Origin: Microglena sp. YARC
Taxonomy: Eukaryota; Chlorophyta; Chlorophyceae; Chlamydomonadales; Chlamydomonadaceae
NCBI GenBank assembly: GCA_022414725.1
Contig: JAJSRW010002114.1
Coordinates: 1-64,000 of the forward strand
DNA length: 64,000 bases
Direction: 5' to 3'
Shown here: positions 48,854-59,757 of the stretch, in pieces
Numbering within the stretch: position 1 is the stretch's first letter
Layout of the letters: each line of letters starts with the position of its first letter
Translations under genes and position numbers: made by a program
Notes under the pieces: generated by a model
What the model was told of the DNA's origin: nothing
Databases searched by the model: none
What the model saw: the letters and a program-made list of their open reading frames with translations, nothing else

Positions 48854-50551
48854 ATTACATTACATTACATTACATGTTAAAGTCTACTTGACACCGCGAG
48901 GGTGTATGAGACTCTGTGCTTTAAACAAAAAGAAAAAGCACCCACAAAGCAAAAAACCCCATTACATTAGGGGTGTGTCGAGGACAAACAAACCAAACTC
49001 CCAACCACCGTTTTGGTGGCGTAGGTATTAAACCCCTTAGAGCCGGACCCAGATCTCAACCACTTACAGTGGCGGAGGTAAGAAGCTAACAAATGAGAAG
49101 TCACAAGAAGAAGAAAAAAAGGGATGATAAATTACGGTGCCACTAAGCAGTCCAGGGCTTCCTGTCTTGCTCTTCTACAAGTAGAAAGATAGTTGGCTAG
49201 GTTGCTCCAAAAAGACTTAGTGCCATTTCCATTCATAAAGGTTCTGACTGTGGAATCGCAGAATTCCACATTCCATACGGTTAAGTTGGTATCCTCATGG
49301 ACATGCCTATAAATATCTGTAAACAGATTCTGGTAGAGGAGGCGAATATCATTATAAAAAGGGCACTCAAACATATGCATTTCATCCTCAGGTTTTTTGG
49401 AACCCACACATTTGACAGTGTCTCATTGAGCGAGGGATGTGTGCTCTATCCACCACCCTCATTCTTTCTGTGTTCAGCCAATGGGAACCCATTCTAAACT
49501 GTGCTATAGAACGAATCTGATCCTGCTTATGTAAGGCGGATGTAAAGGGAATCAAGCCATTCTCATCATTGCTGTTGGCTGCGAACCATTTTTGGTATCG
49601 GAGGCGTTTAAAGCCAACCCTTCTCTCATCAGGGATGTCTCTAACTGCATTGGTGTCACTTGGGTACTTAAACCTCCATGACTCAAAAACTTCAGACATA
49701 ATACCTTTGACATCGACAGCCTCCAAAATGTTGATGTTTTTACTGGATCCTAGCTTGTGGAGAGCACAACGCAAGTCATGAACCCAGCCAGTGTTGGAGT
49801 CAAAAGATTCCTCAAGAGCCATTCTAATGAGATCCTCAGGTTCTTTATGTATGGTCTTGTTGCAGAAGCGCAAAGCTTGTTTAAGCCAAGCAAAACACAA
49901 CGGGGTTCTACCCAGCTCTTCCATGATAATATTAGATGTAGTAGATTGGCAAACACCCAACATTTGTTTAAGTATACCTCTATGCCATTTCTCACAAGCA
50001 TGGTCATTTGAGATAAGTGTGTTGTTCAGAATAGAAGGATCCCACACCTCACAGCCAAAATTCAGGATAGGTTGTACAAGAGAATCAAACAGGTGGGTGA
50101 GAATATCAATATTGTATATCTCCATAGTATGGCATCGCCTACGGAGCATGTGGTGTGCCTTTTGGGCCTTAGTGAGCAACCTAGAAAAAGCAGCTTTTGC
50201 ACGATTGCTTGAGTCACCATCCACAAAGAGGGATCCCAAGTAGATAAAAGATAACTTTGTAGAAAGTTGTGCTCCATCATAGACAAATTTGTAATCAGGA
50301 TCCATGCGGGCCTCATCACAGAATTGCTTGTTGAAAACGACAATCTCAGTTTTCTTTATATTCACAGCCATCTTAGTAGCCTCACAGAAATCTCTCAGAC
50401 AGTCAAGCATCGCTTGCATATCTGCCGGGGATTCTACCATTATAGCTAGGTCATCAGCATAAAGTAACAGTTGCAGAATCTTTCCCCTAAGCTCAGCCCC
50501 TACATTTGGGAGCTTGGATTGGAGGAACGATTCAATTCTATCAATGAACAG
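48854..50551 (-). mobile_element. LINE-type retroelement, copy 2, about 1.70 kb
   Basis: Starts (5') at ctgttcattgatag, exactly as copy 1, and ends with the same (TTACA)n tail at 48854-48878. It lies within the transposase gene of the large transposon: ctcttc on one side and caatcttg on the other rejoin the copy-1 sequence, so any duplication is at most 1-2 bp. The RT frame (49388-50551) is continuous here. Confidence 0.85.
49132..50551 (-). pseudogene. Reverse transcriptase fragment (LINE type), copy 2
   Basis: Same protein as copy 1 with YADD at about 50455. The frame runs 50551-49388 and then changes by one base into the last 90 codons (DEMHMFECPFYNDIRLLYQN ...), near the zinc knuckle at 49400. 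The N-terminal RT half and any endonuclease are absent, so it would need a helper for retrotransposition. Confidence 0.75.
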
Positions 50552-52079
50552 CAATCTTGATCTTGGGGGCTTCCTTAAATACTGTTATGGTGTCCACCAG
50601 TGGGAAGCCTTGGAGGACGTAAATAGGTTCAGCGTCATTGTCCCACTGTCCTCTCCAAGATCCTGACTCGTCATACTCCTTGTAATAGACCCCTGCAATT
50701 GTTGGTGTGCAAACATGTATTGTATATTAGTGAATCATTTAGGACACCCATATTCCTCCCGACTATACTCGGGAGCATCCCTTGGATAATACATCCTAGG
50801 TCCTAGGTACAACTTCCTTTGTATCATTTAGTTTCTATTGAAGACTGCACATGTAAATCAATGAGGACATGGCACACCCATATTCCTCCCGAGCATAATC
50901 GGGAGCATTGTGCAGACAGTACATACACGCACGGTAGCATTTAATTTGTAAATATCAGTATATCAAGTATTCTTACCGACTCTCCCGTTGGGACCTTTTT
51001 TTATCTTGAATGCGTGTAGACGGCGATTAACTCCTTTGACGGTGCTAGTGCCATGACCGAACAACTTGTAAACGTTGTCTAGGAGGACAGCGGAGAAGTC
51101 CCCTATAGAGGTCACGACGTCTTGCCTTGTGTAAGGGCCCATTCTCTTGAATAAGTTACCAACAATGCCCATCAGATGGTCCAGGGTGTACACTTCCATG
51201 TTCTTTAACCCTTGCGAGATCACAGAGTACTTTTGGTCAAGATTGCTATGTGTGTGTCCGGGAGGGAGGAAATGGACGTACACCTCCTCAAACCAGTTCA
51301 TCTCAACCAGCAAGGACAAGTATGCGAACATGAAAGCGTTCTTGTTGTCCTTTGCCGCGTTGTCCATTTGCAAGAAGCAATACGGTGGAAGCTGCCCCTC
51401 TTCTTCAAGGACCCGGTTGAAGAAATGTTGGAAGCATGATATAGTCAGATTGATGGACTGCGAGTAGAATGGCAAAGCCCAATAACCAATGAAGCCTCTT
51501 CCCTGGGAGAATAGTCCTGAGTTAACATAGAAGGAAACATGAAGTCAGAATATTAGCATTATTTTGTTACGTAATCATTTCAAGTTTTAAATACTGTGTA
51601 TGCTCCCGATTATGATCAGGAGGACATGTCCTACGTGCGCTGTATTTGTACTCACACATGATGCGTGTCTTTAGAAGATCACCTCCTGCAGTCTTCTTTG
51701 TATGTGAGAAGTGGCGTGACTGAGGAAGATTAGTCTTCTTGTTGTCCATTGCATCAGCGGATACGTGCAAGAAGAGCTTCGGATACTGTTCAGACAGTTT
51801 TTCACAGATGTCATACCTACGCCTTGACTGGTTTTAGGATTGCTTTCCCCCTACTTTTCTTCTCCACGGGAATATTTGTCTGGCTTACTCCTTATGACTT
51901 GTGTTGTGGAATCCCAGGAATTCTGGGTACCAGAATACCAGGGATTGGGGGGAATGTTATGATACAGCCTATAGCTGTATCAGTAACGGTGCGGGGCTTA
52001 GGTCCGACACCCACTCTAGCAGCTGGTGACCAGGCATCTGCCTGGCAGCTAGCAGTGTAGTAGGTGACTTCAAGCGAAT

Positions 52080-53075
52080 AGGGTCGTTGGGTTTGTCAAT
52101 GCTCCCGATTATTATTGGGAGAATTGTGTGTATTCCGAGTTTGGTTTTCTCAATCATTCGCTCGTTGGGTTTGACAATGCTCCCGATTATGATCGGAGGA
52201 CTGTGGGTATTCTGAGTTTGGTTTTTCTCAATCATTCGCTCGTTGGGTTTGACAATGCTCCCGATTATGATCAAGAGAACTGTGGGTATTCTGAGTTTGG
52301 TTTTTCTCAATCATTCGTTCGTTGGGTTTGACAATGCTCCCGATTATGATAGGGAGGACTATGGGTATGCCGAGTACAAAAAACAACAAAAAAAAAAATG
52401 CTGAGTACATGTTTTCTGAATCTTTCGCTCGTTGGGTTTGTCACTGCTCCCGATTATGATCGGGAGGAATGTGTGTATTCCGAATTTGGTTTTCTCAATC
52501 ATTCGCTCGTTGGGTTTGACAATGCTCCCGATTATGATCTGGAGGACTCTGTGTATTCCGAATTTGGTTTTCTCAATCATTCGCTCGTTGGGTTTGTCAA
52601 TGCTCCCGATTATGATCGGGAGGACCGTGGGTATTCTGAGTTTGGTTTTTCTCAATCATTCGTTCGTTGGGTTTGACAATGCTCCCGATTATGATCGGGA
52701 GGACTATGGGTATGCCGAGTACAAAAAAAAAAAAAAAAAAAATGCCGAGTACATGTTTCCTGAATCATTCGCTCGTTGGGTTTGTCACTGCTCCCGATTA
52801 TGATCGGGAGGACTGTGTGTATTCCGAGTTTTGTTTTCTCAATCATTCGCTCGTTGGGTTTGTCACTGCTCCCGATTATGATCGGGAGGAATGTGTGTAT
52901 TCCGAATTTGGTTTTCTCAATCATTCGCTCGTTGGGTTTGACAATGCTCCCGATTATGATCGGGAGGACTCAGTGTATTCCGAATTTTGTTTTCTCAATC
53001 ATTCGCTCGTTGGGTTTGACAATGCTCCCGATTATGATCGGGAGGACCGTGGGTATTCTGAGTATGGTTTTTTCT
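52080..53075. repeat. About 78-bp tandem array around a palindrome
   Basis: Twelve units, each containing gctcccgattatgatcggga ggac, a near-perfect palindrome, then gtgtattccgagtttggttt and tctcaatcattcgctcgttg ggttt. Two units carry an A-rich insertion (52377-52410, 52718-52745). The same palindrome stands singly at 39216, 40430, 40560, 50760, 50886, 51600 and 58220 in the other parts of this transposon family. All three plus-strand frames are long but are repeat artefacts. Confidence 0.9.
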
Positions 53076-53079
53076 ATAT

Positions 53080-54560
53080 CTGAATCTGATTTTGAATCTG
53101 AATCTGAATCTCAATCATTTGCTTTAATTTGCTTTGTCAAAGAAAACTTGATCCACCGAATGCCTAGACGGAACAGGCAAAAGGGCTAAATTCTTCTGGG
53201 CTGTGACATTTCATCAGTCATGCTATGCAAGTCAAGCAGGCCTCAACTACACATCTTTGCTTTACCTATTGCAGTACTGGGCCACTAAAACAAACCTAGT
53301 AAATAGGCAGGTGGCCGAGGTGGGCAAGAACACAGTAAAATAGAAGAACTGCAGGTGTACATGATCCATATGTCAGTGTCATGTAAAGTACCAATCACAA
53401 CATAAACACCCAACCACACTCCCGGCAAAGATTAACCAATAAACAAGGCAACCTGTTGGCAAGCAGTAACTTGGTCAACACAGGCACAAGGCAGCTAAGT
53501 CTGGGCTACAATTGCAGTCTACCACTACAATGCAATTCATAACCAAACCAGACGCTATGGAAATCTTGGAACGGTAGCTAAGGATGCATGCCATATGGGT
53601 ATGCAGTACTGTCCGCCATTACTCTGACGCAGGTGCAAGCGGGTAACCATCATGCAGGTAGGCAGACCTCAGGAAGGTGCAGGCGGGTGCAGAGCTGTTC
53701 GCCAGTACTCCGGCGCAGGTGCTGGCCCAGCGCGTGTCCTGGTCTGGTCTGGCAGGTGCAGGCGGGTAACCGCCATGCAGGTAGGCAGACCTATCCAGTG
53801 CTCCGAGCGCCAGTGCTCCTGGCTATCTGCCCAGCATCCACCAGAGAAGGTGCTAGGCAGGACAGTGACAGTGAAATGCATTGCGCAAAGGGTGCGAGAA
53901 TTAGAAGCAACTCGGGGGTTATTCACAACCACCCGGTGCTAATGCAGATGCGCAGCAAGGCGATGCAGAAAGCGAAAGGCAAAGCAGCAGATCATGAGAA
54001 CAGAGCTGAAGTGAATTCCCATAGCAGTGAAATGCATTGCGCAAAAGGTGCGAGAATTAGGTGCAACTCGGGACCATGCAGGGCCACCCGGTGCTAATGC
54101 GGATGCGCAGCAAAGCAATGCAGGATGCGCAAGGCAATTTGCGCAAGGCATGAAAGGAGGTGAAAGCGCAAGGCATGAAAAGAGGTGAAAGCGCAAGGCA
54201 TGAAGCAAAGCCTTACCGACTTATCAAAACAGTCTTTCATGCATGCGCAGCAAGGGGGGGCCCGGCAAGGGGGGTCAATCAATGCACATCAAGGGGTCAT
54301 GCAAAGGGTCAAGCTGCCAGGTCATGCAAAGGGGTCAAGCTGCCAGAGAAGGTGCTGGGCATGGCAATCAATGCACAGCAAGGAGTCATGCAAAGGGGTC
54401 AAGCTGCCAATCCATTGAGAAGGACACCAAGGCAGAGGCTGTGCAATCGGATGGAGACAATGTAGACATTGCTAAGGAGGAGGAGATGGAGGAGGAGGAA
54501 GATGGGGATGGGGGCATGGAGGAGGAGATTCTAGTGCAGCGATTGTACAGGCGCTGTTGT
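53080..54560. other. Transposon interior without supported genes
   Basis: Contains duplicated purine/GC-rich segments (gtgcaggcgggt, ccatgcaggtaggcagacct) at 53640-53780, and repeated gtgaaatgcattgcgcaaa plus gcgaaggcatgaa blocks at 53870-54200. At 54410-54530 a second copy of the acidic 3' exon (tccattgagaaggacaccaa ... ggaggaggaag) reappears inverted. No gene is supported. Confidence 0.5.
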
Positions 54561-55302
54561 TACCCAACAAGTTAGCATTGGCCCTCTTTATACAACGTGA
54601 TAGCCTGTCATAAGTACTAAGTTGTACTTTCGAACTGTTGAGTTGTGAGTTGTGAGATAAAATAATTATGAGCAATGCGTTCAAGACTTTGTAAACAGCT
54701 TTCACCTTCCTCTTGACTGTCCTCTACAATTGATTTTGTATTGGAATACTTCGAAGGAACTTTCTCTCTCTCCAAACGAGCAAATCAATGTTACAATTGA
54801 AATTGAAGGGAAAAGTCTCTTTCTCCGGAATGCAACAAAACAATCTTACATAATAAATTGTAAGATATTTTCGTAAAATACACCAAAAAGCAAAATCAAT
54901 CAATTTGCGAAAACGATCTTACAAAATAAATTGTAAGATATTTTCGTAAAATACACCAAAAAAGCAAAACCAATTAATTTGCGAAAACGATCTTACAATA
55001 TTTATCGTAAGATTTCAGTAAAATAAAAAATCCGTTCGGAAGCAGGAACGCCCATTAGATGCGGAGTTTGAACCCTGCATCACAAATCGCATGCGCGCAA
55101 TGTTGGACGTCTACCCTGAGATCGAGAGTTGTTGCGTCACATCATCCCTCCTCCCTACACAATCGATTTACGTCGCACCTCTGGACTCCATTAAGGTTAC
55201 CAATGTGTTGCGAGTGGGCGGCGACATGGAAGACTACGGGGTGACCTTTTGCATCCGTGGAATATGGTTGATGCTTCGTTTCAAGCGTTGTCAGATACTT
55301 AA

Positions 55303-55641
55303 TTAATAAGAAGCAAACTCCTCAGAGATGTATGCCTGTGGGGCTACAAATTCGGGGGAATCCTCTTCTTCGTTATTCTCCATACCCTCGACGGTTGCAT
55401 CCATTTGTACTTCCATGGGGTCTCCTCCACCCGTAAGCATATCTTCATTGTTGGGATTTTCCTCTTCGTAGACCTCCTCCTCTTCGTCGAACTGCTCCAT
55501 GGGCAATCCAAAGCTGCCGCCCATATTGGTGGGGGGGTACTGGGAAACAACGACCGGTGTTTGGCGCATTGACCCTCCAAAAATGCAGGTGATTATTAGA
55601 AGTAGCAATAATGTGATAAACACGATAGCAGTCTCTTGCAT
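55303..55641 (-). CDS. Acidic viral protein with N-terminal membrane anchor
   Basis: 112 residues. Hydrophobic N-terminus (AIVFITLLLLLIITCIFGG), then a Pro/Gln stretch (VVVSQYPPTNMGG) and an acidic tail (DEEEEVYEEENP, NNEEEDSPEF). Intact. It converges with the small split gene at 55306, overlapping by four bases. No family; likely a membrane-anchored virion protein. Confidence 0.6.
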   Translation of the reverse strand: MQETAIVFITLLLLLIITCIFGGSMRQTPVVVSQYPPTNMGGSFGLPMEQFDEEEEVYEEENPNNEDMLTGGGDPMEVQMDATVEGMENNEEEDSPEFVAPQAYISEEFASY

Positions 55642-55664
55642 TTTTTTTGGCTCGTCACGATGTT

Positions 55665-55858
55665 ATAATACAGTTGTTATTAAATAAATTGAGCCACATT
55701 GTAATCGAACTTGAAGGTCAGATCTTGACGAAAGTACTTTAATGTCCAAGGTCTTGAGACGAAAAGCTTTGACAACCGAATCCTTAGAGACGGTAAATGG
55801 GTCTCCGTCCAAATGAAGCAAAATGGGGGAGAAGATGTCGTTGAATTGTTTGTTTACA
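55665..55858 (-). pseudogene. Viral gene fragment cut by a MITE
   Basis: The minus frame reads NKQFNDIFSPILLHLDGDPF and then VKAFRLKTLDIKVLSSRSDL before ending near 55665. It starts directly at the MITE border (55858), so the N-terminus is lost. No family is recognised. Confidence 0.35.
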
Positions 55859-55860
55859 GA

Positions 55861-55908
55861 AATGGGCGTTCCTGCCTCCCGGCGGATGTTTTTGAATTTC
55901 TACTACAT
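55861..55908. mobile_element. MITE fragment
   Basis: aatgggcgttcctgcctccc ggcggatgtt then tttgaatttctact. Only the left arm of the 147-bp family remains. Confidence 0.7.
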
Positions 55909-55966
55909 TCATGCATAAAAACACGTCATGTATTTCTGTACTGCACTTGGTAAGAGTAAGAGAAAC

Positions 55967-57229
55967 ATGGGGTGCTGCCTGGTCAAGATTTGGAATTCCC
56001 ATCCAAGCGATTACACATCATGCACCGATGAGCCGCCTTGTCCTCATGAGGAATGCATGGAGTGCATCGATTGCATGGAGTGCATCGATTGCATGGAGTG
56101 CATCGATTGCATGGAGTGCATCGATTGCATGGAGTGCATCGATTGCATGGACTGCACGACCGTTTCTTTGCGAGACGTCGCAATCACGAAGCTCCCGCCA
56201 GATGCCCTTCAGAGCAACGTGACGGAGATTCGGGTGGTACACTGCACCATCCGCACCGTGTGTGACTTATTGCCGCCATGCCTTGTGCATCTGGTCATTT
56301 TGTACAGTTGCCTTGAGCACTTCGAGCCATGCGGGGGTCTGCCGCTGTGTCTGGGATATGTTGATCTTTCGTTCAACAGACTCAGGGAGATCCCACACAG
56401 CGTCTACAATCTTTACGATTCCCGTGCTTCACAAGGGTGGTCAACCGGCATCATCCTTAGGAACAACAACCTCTGGTTCGCGGACTTATCGAACATCCCC
56501 GTGAGCATGGTCAACAAGGACACCATCCATGAGCTGCTTCGAGCGCACCGACTCAACCTGGTGAGCACCACCAAGCTGAACTCGGCCATCTCAGAGTTGA
56601 ATAAACGCGGGCATAATTACGACTCCGATGCAGTTGAGAAGCAGCTCTCGTTGCGCACACAAGATGGAGGATATACGTGGAAAAACAACGAGAATGCGCA
56701 CGGCCATGGGGTGACGCAAACGACCGACGCCGCGGTCGCTCTCATCCTCAGTATTGGGGGGGGCTCCTTGGGTCTCACGCGTTTAACACCCGAGGCCACT
56801 GGCAGGGAATATGCAACGTTTCTCAATTCGCATGAATATGAGGAAGCCATGACCCGCCATTTTCAAGAGGATGAACAATACCACATGCTCGCCAGATGCG
56901 TCTTGGCAATCGTGCTAAACCACATGTTCCGAGATGCGATTCGTGATATTTTGCATGAGGAAATCAAGGATGGCTTGTGCACCTGCAGGGCCGGGCGCGT
57001 GTCTTGCATGGTCAACGCCCTTAACGGATTCGTGGAAGGCGTGCACGTAGGGCTAAGCAAGAACGAGGAGTTGTCCAACACCATTTTGGTATTGCATAAC
57101 CGAAACGCGTCCGTTTACGGCAATGACACCGATACGTACCTTGCAGAGACGGTGCCGCTTATGTGGCAAGCCCTCGAAGACGCATGTGTCCCTGAGGTGG
57201 AGCACAAAGCGTGGCTCAAGTACATTTGA
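55967..57229 (+). CDS. Cys-repeat plus leucine-rich-repeat viral protein
   Basis: The start is the ATG at 55967 (MGCCLVKIW, a Gly-2/Cys N-terminus suited to lipidation) rather than 55928. Residues 25-60 hold six copies of a six-residue unit (ECIDCM, 18-bp repeat at 56056-56151), giving a dense row of Cys. Leucine-rich-repeat-like segments follow ([40 protein letters not shown]), then a helical C-terminal domain of about 250 residues without known motif. Giant viruses encode many LRR proteins, and a Cys-rich prefix of this sort is unusual. The Cys could bind metal or cross-link. Intact over 421 codons. Confidence 0.65.
   Translation: MGCCLVKIWNSHPSDYTSCTDEPPCPHEECMECIDCMECIDCMECIDCMECIDCMECIDCMDCTTVSLRDVAITKLPPDALQSNVTEIRVVHCTIRTVCDLLPPCLVHLVILYSCLEHFEPCGGLPLCLGYVDLSFNRLREIPHSVYNLYDSRASQGWSTGIILRNNNLWFADLSNIPVSMVNKDTIHELLRAHRLNLVSTTKLNSAISELNKRGHNYDSDAVEKQLSLRTQDGGYTWKNNENAHGHGVTQTTDAAVALILSIGGGSLGLTRLTPEATGREYATFLNSHEYEEAMTRHFQEDEQYHMLARCVLAIVLNHMFRDAIRDILHEEIKDGLCTCRAGRVSCMVNALNGFVEGVHVGLSKNEELSNTILVLHNRNASVYGNDTDTYLAETVPLMWQALEDACVPEVEHKAWLKYI
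56056..56151. repeat. 18-bp repeat coding for ECIDCM
   Basis: gagtgcatcgattgcatg repeated six times with almost no variation, which implies very recent expansion. The palindromic atcgat occurs in every unit. Confidence 0.9.
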
Positions 57230-57356
57230 TTCTTACACAAAGACATCATTGGTCTGAAGTTTAGGGGGTTATTTCGGTTTGTTTGTTGTACAGACTGCGG
57301 AGGAAACAAAGATATTTGTTTGTTGGGCATTTACAACAACAACAACGCACCTAAAG

Positions 57357-58023
57357 ATGAAGGTAGTCATCTTCGGAACCCATCCGAATCAGTTCAACGG
57401 ATACAGCAAGGTCGTCTATGAGATTAGCAAGGTGTGGAATGCTCCGGATATGGAGCTTCACATCTTCGGGTTCCAGAACATGCACAACCACCCAGGCCAT
57501 CGGAAGGACGTGCCTGCGAACGTGATCGTGTTCGATGCATTAGCAAACAAAACCCCACGAGCGCAAGGGTTCGGGGTCAATTGCGCACGCGATTATGTAA
57601 CACGCATCCGCCCGGACGTTTTCATCATTTTTAACGACCTCATTGTCCTGACCACCATATTGAGAGAGGTGTGCGCCGCACCCAACCGCTCCGAGTTCAA
57701 AGTGATCGCGTATATAGACCAGGTGTACCTATCACAGCGCCGCGATCTCCTCGCATACGTGAATGATAACGCGAATGCGGTGCTAGCCTTCACTCTAGGA
57801 TGGCGAGACTGCATCATCGGACAGGGGATGCGGCTTCCATGCTTCTCCCTACCCCACGGCTTCAACCCCAATACATACTTTCCCGTACCCAACGACCTCG
57901 CGCGCCGTTTTTTCGGACTGCCAGGGGCCTCATTCCTCATCCTGAACCTTAACCGCAATCAGCCGCGGAAGCGGTGGGACATATGTCTCCAGGCGTTCGC
58001 TGAGGTCGTCGCCCGCCTCCCCT
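57357..58023 (+). pseudogene. Group-1 (GT-B-like) glycosyltransferase, truncated
   Basis: Starts MKVVIFGTHPNQFNGYSKVV (57357), the N-terminal Rossmann half with G-x(n)-GYSKV for acceptor or UDP binding. A helix-loop rich region follows, then PHGFNPNTYFPVPNDLARR and LNLNRNQPRKRWDICLQAFA, the start of the C-terminal nucleotide-sugar domain. It stops at about residue 222 where transposon copy 3 begins, so the E-x7-E sugar-donor motif is missing. The family normally has 350-400 residues. Confidence 0.7.
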
Positions 58024-59565
58024 GGTCCTAGGTACAACTTCCTTTGTATCATTTAATTTATATTGAAGACTGTACATGTAAATCAATGAGGACATGGTGA
58101 CTACAGCTAGCTTCTGCGTACGCTGTGGTGTCCTTAATCTCACGTCCCTAGAGTATTTATATTTCTTGGATGTAACAATTTCAATTTCAATTTCAATGAG
58201 GACATGGCACACCCATATTCCTCCCGAGCATAATCGGGAGCATTGTGCAGACAGTACATACACGCACGGTAGCATTTAATTTGTAAATATCAGTATATCA
58301 AGTATTCTTACCGACTCTCCCGTTGGGACCCGATGAGTCCCAAACAAGTTGGATACCGCAGGAGAAGTGTCGCCGAATTCCGTCACTTTGTGCGGGAGCT
58401 TAGCTCCGTTGGCAACTATGTGATGTGCATGCAAGCTGGCGATGCCTCGGGCATGCTAGCGGCTTTGCTAGAGAGGAGGAACGCCATTGGCTTGGACTGT
58501 ATCACTCAGAAGCTTGGGGCTGCTGCATGGCGTTTGAACATGTTTGCAAAAACGGAGCAGGCTATTCTATCACGTCTCGAAGCCTGTACTGATGCAGATG
58601 ATGCTGGTTCAGTAAGACATTGACTCAGAGTTTCGCGACAACCCTGCTGAGCCCAGTGAGGAAATGATGCAAAAGCTAGAGACGTGTCTCCAGACATATC
58701 GCGAGAAGAAAGCCACAGATTGGCCTGAGGACGAGTTCGAGGCCTGCAAGGAGAAGGTTCTGGAAAGCTGCATCAGTGCAGGAACAGTAAAAGGGCTGAT
58801 GAGGACCAAAAAGTTAGATTTAGCCCTCGTTGGGTTGCGTGCCAACTTGTTCCCAGAGCAAGACGAGTCAGTTAGCACATGATCTGTCAGCACTAAGTGC
58901 AGAAGTTAGCACCAATGGACTTGTTGGCAGCAGTTCAACATTAGCATTGTGCACAAGTTTCACGAGTGTACTTGTTTGCACCATCCAACACACATTTTGA
59001 GTGATTTCAGGATTCCAGGATGGCAGGTTGCAGATTTCAGGATTTAAATTAGTGTTATGTACATAATGCGCTTATGAGGTATGAAATTATGAATAATAAG
59101 TCCTGAGTTAGGAGTTATTAGTTCTGACTTGTATAAGGTACATATAAGTTCTGAGTTGTGAGTTATAAATTATGAGGTACACATAAGTACAGATTTCGGA
59201 GTCGTAAGTACTAAGTTGTAATTTTGAACTGTTGAGTTGTGAGTTGTGAGATAAATAATTATGATCAATGCGTTCAAGACTTTGTAAACAGCTTTCACCT
59301 TCCTCTTGACTGTCCTCTACAATTGATTTTGTATTCCAATACTTTCTCTCTCTCCAAACGAGCAAATCAATGTTACAATTGAAATTGAAGGGAATAGTCT
59401 CTTTCTCAGGAATACAACAAAACAATCTTACAAAATAAATTGTAAGATATTTTCGTAAAAGCCACCAAAAAAGCAAAATCAATTAATTTGCGAAAACGAT
59501 CTTACAATATTTATCGTAAGATTTCAGTAAAATAAAAAATCCGTTCGGAAGCAGGAACGCCCATT
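58024..59565 (-). mobile_element. Large DNA transposon, copy 3, deletion remnant
   Basis: Begins inside the element (cctaggtacaacttcctttg as at 40525) and has an internal deletion join at 58331 (gttgggacc|cgatgagtccc). It ends with ggaagcaggaacgcccatt at 59565. Only one terminal repeat is left. It removed the 3' end of the glycosyltransferase. Confidence 0.8.
58333..58882 (+). pseudogene. Transposon accessory protein, copy 3
   Basis: SPKQVGYRRRSVAEFRHFVR, QKLGAAAWRLN and ILSRLEACTDADDA as in the 38119 gene, here on the plus strand and continuous across the site where copy 1 lost a G. A deletion at 58600-58622 (ATGCTGGTTCAGTAAGACAT) breaks the frame before the tail MMQKLETCLQTYREKK. Confidence 0.6.
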
Positions 59566-59757
59566 TGGTGCTAATAGTAGTAACATTATAAATAGTAACA
59601 TTAGTAGTATTAGTATTAGCGATGACAAAACGTACTTATGCGCCAGAAGAAGTCACATCGCGGCACTCATCCAAACTAAGAAGAATGCGAGGAAGTCGAG
59701 GTTACAGGTGATACAACCATGAAGTACTTGAACAACTGTTTAAGGACTTCATTTGAT

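Larger units (their letters stand above)
47783..51850 (-). pseudogene. Transposase-type gene, copy 2, split by a LINE
   Basis: The frame at 51770-51660 (EKLSEQYPKLFLHVSADAMDN ... GDLLKTRIM, the first part split here to keep it short) is followed by a donor gtgagt at about 51651 and an acceptor ttctcccag at about 51500, giving LKTRIM|CGRGFIGYWALPFY. The core CFLQMDNAAKDNKNAFMFAY has the second Asp that copy 1 lost (NNKN there). A second intron parallels copy 1 (about 50970-50700). The exon with WRGQWDNDAEPIYVLQGFPL follows, then the LINE, then the acidic 3' exon to 47783. Upstream exons are missing. Confidence 0.6.
47294..55056 (-). mobile_element. Large DNA transposon, copy 2 (7,763 bp), LINE inserted
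   Basis: Same ends as copy 1, opposite orientation, target duplication AGAT. Left 47640-48850 is the complement of copy 1 40740-41990. A LINE-type element sits at 48854-50551. 50552-51840 continues the transposase gene, 52080-53075 is a tandem array not in copy 1, and 54560-55056 repeats the AT-rich arm. It lacks the upstream transposase exons that copy 1 has. Identity over shared parts is very high, so both copies are young. Confidence 0.9.
47054..55306 (+). pseudogene. Small viral gene split by a transposon
   Basis: 5' part 47054-47293 and 3' part 55061-55306, with the 7.76-kb transposon between them and target duplication AGAT (47290-47293 / 55057-55060). Ignoring the insert and one AGAT gives one open frame of about 161 codons from ATG to TAA. 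Features: IRITLCDLAIDGQECFLTCL-like early part, a centre with VNISDIED, and a C-terminal VLRVGGDMEDYGVTFCIRGI. No family is recognised. The gene stands 24 bp after the probable original end of the virion-type gene, on the same strand. Confidence 0.6.

Noticed and set aside
52080..53075. CRISPR array
   Set aside because: Repeats are about 78 bp head-to-tail with no unique spacers of constant length, and there are no cas genes in this eukaryotic context.
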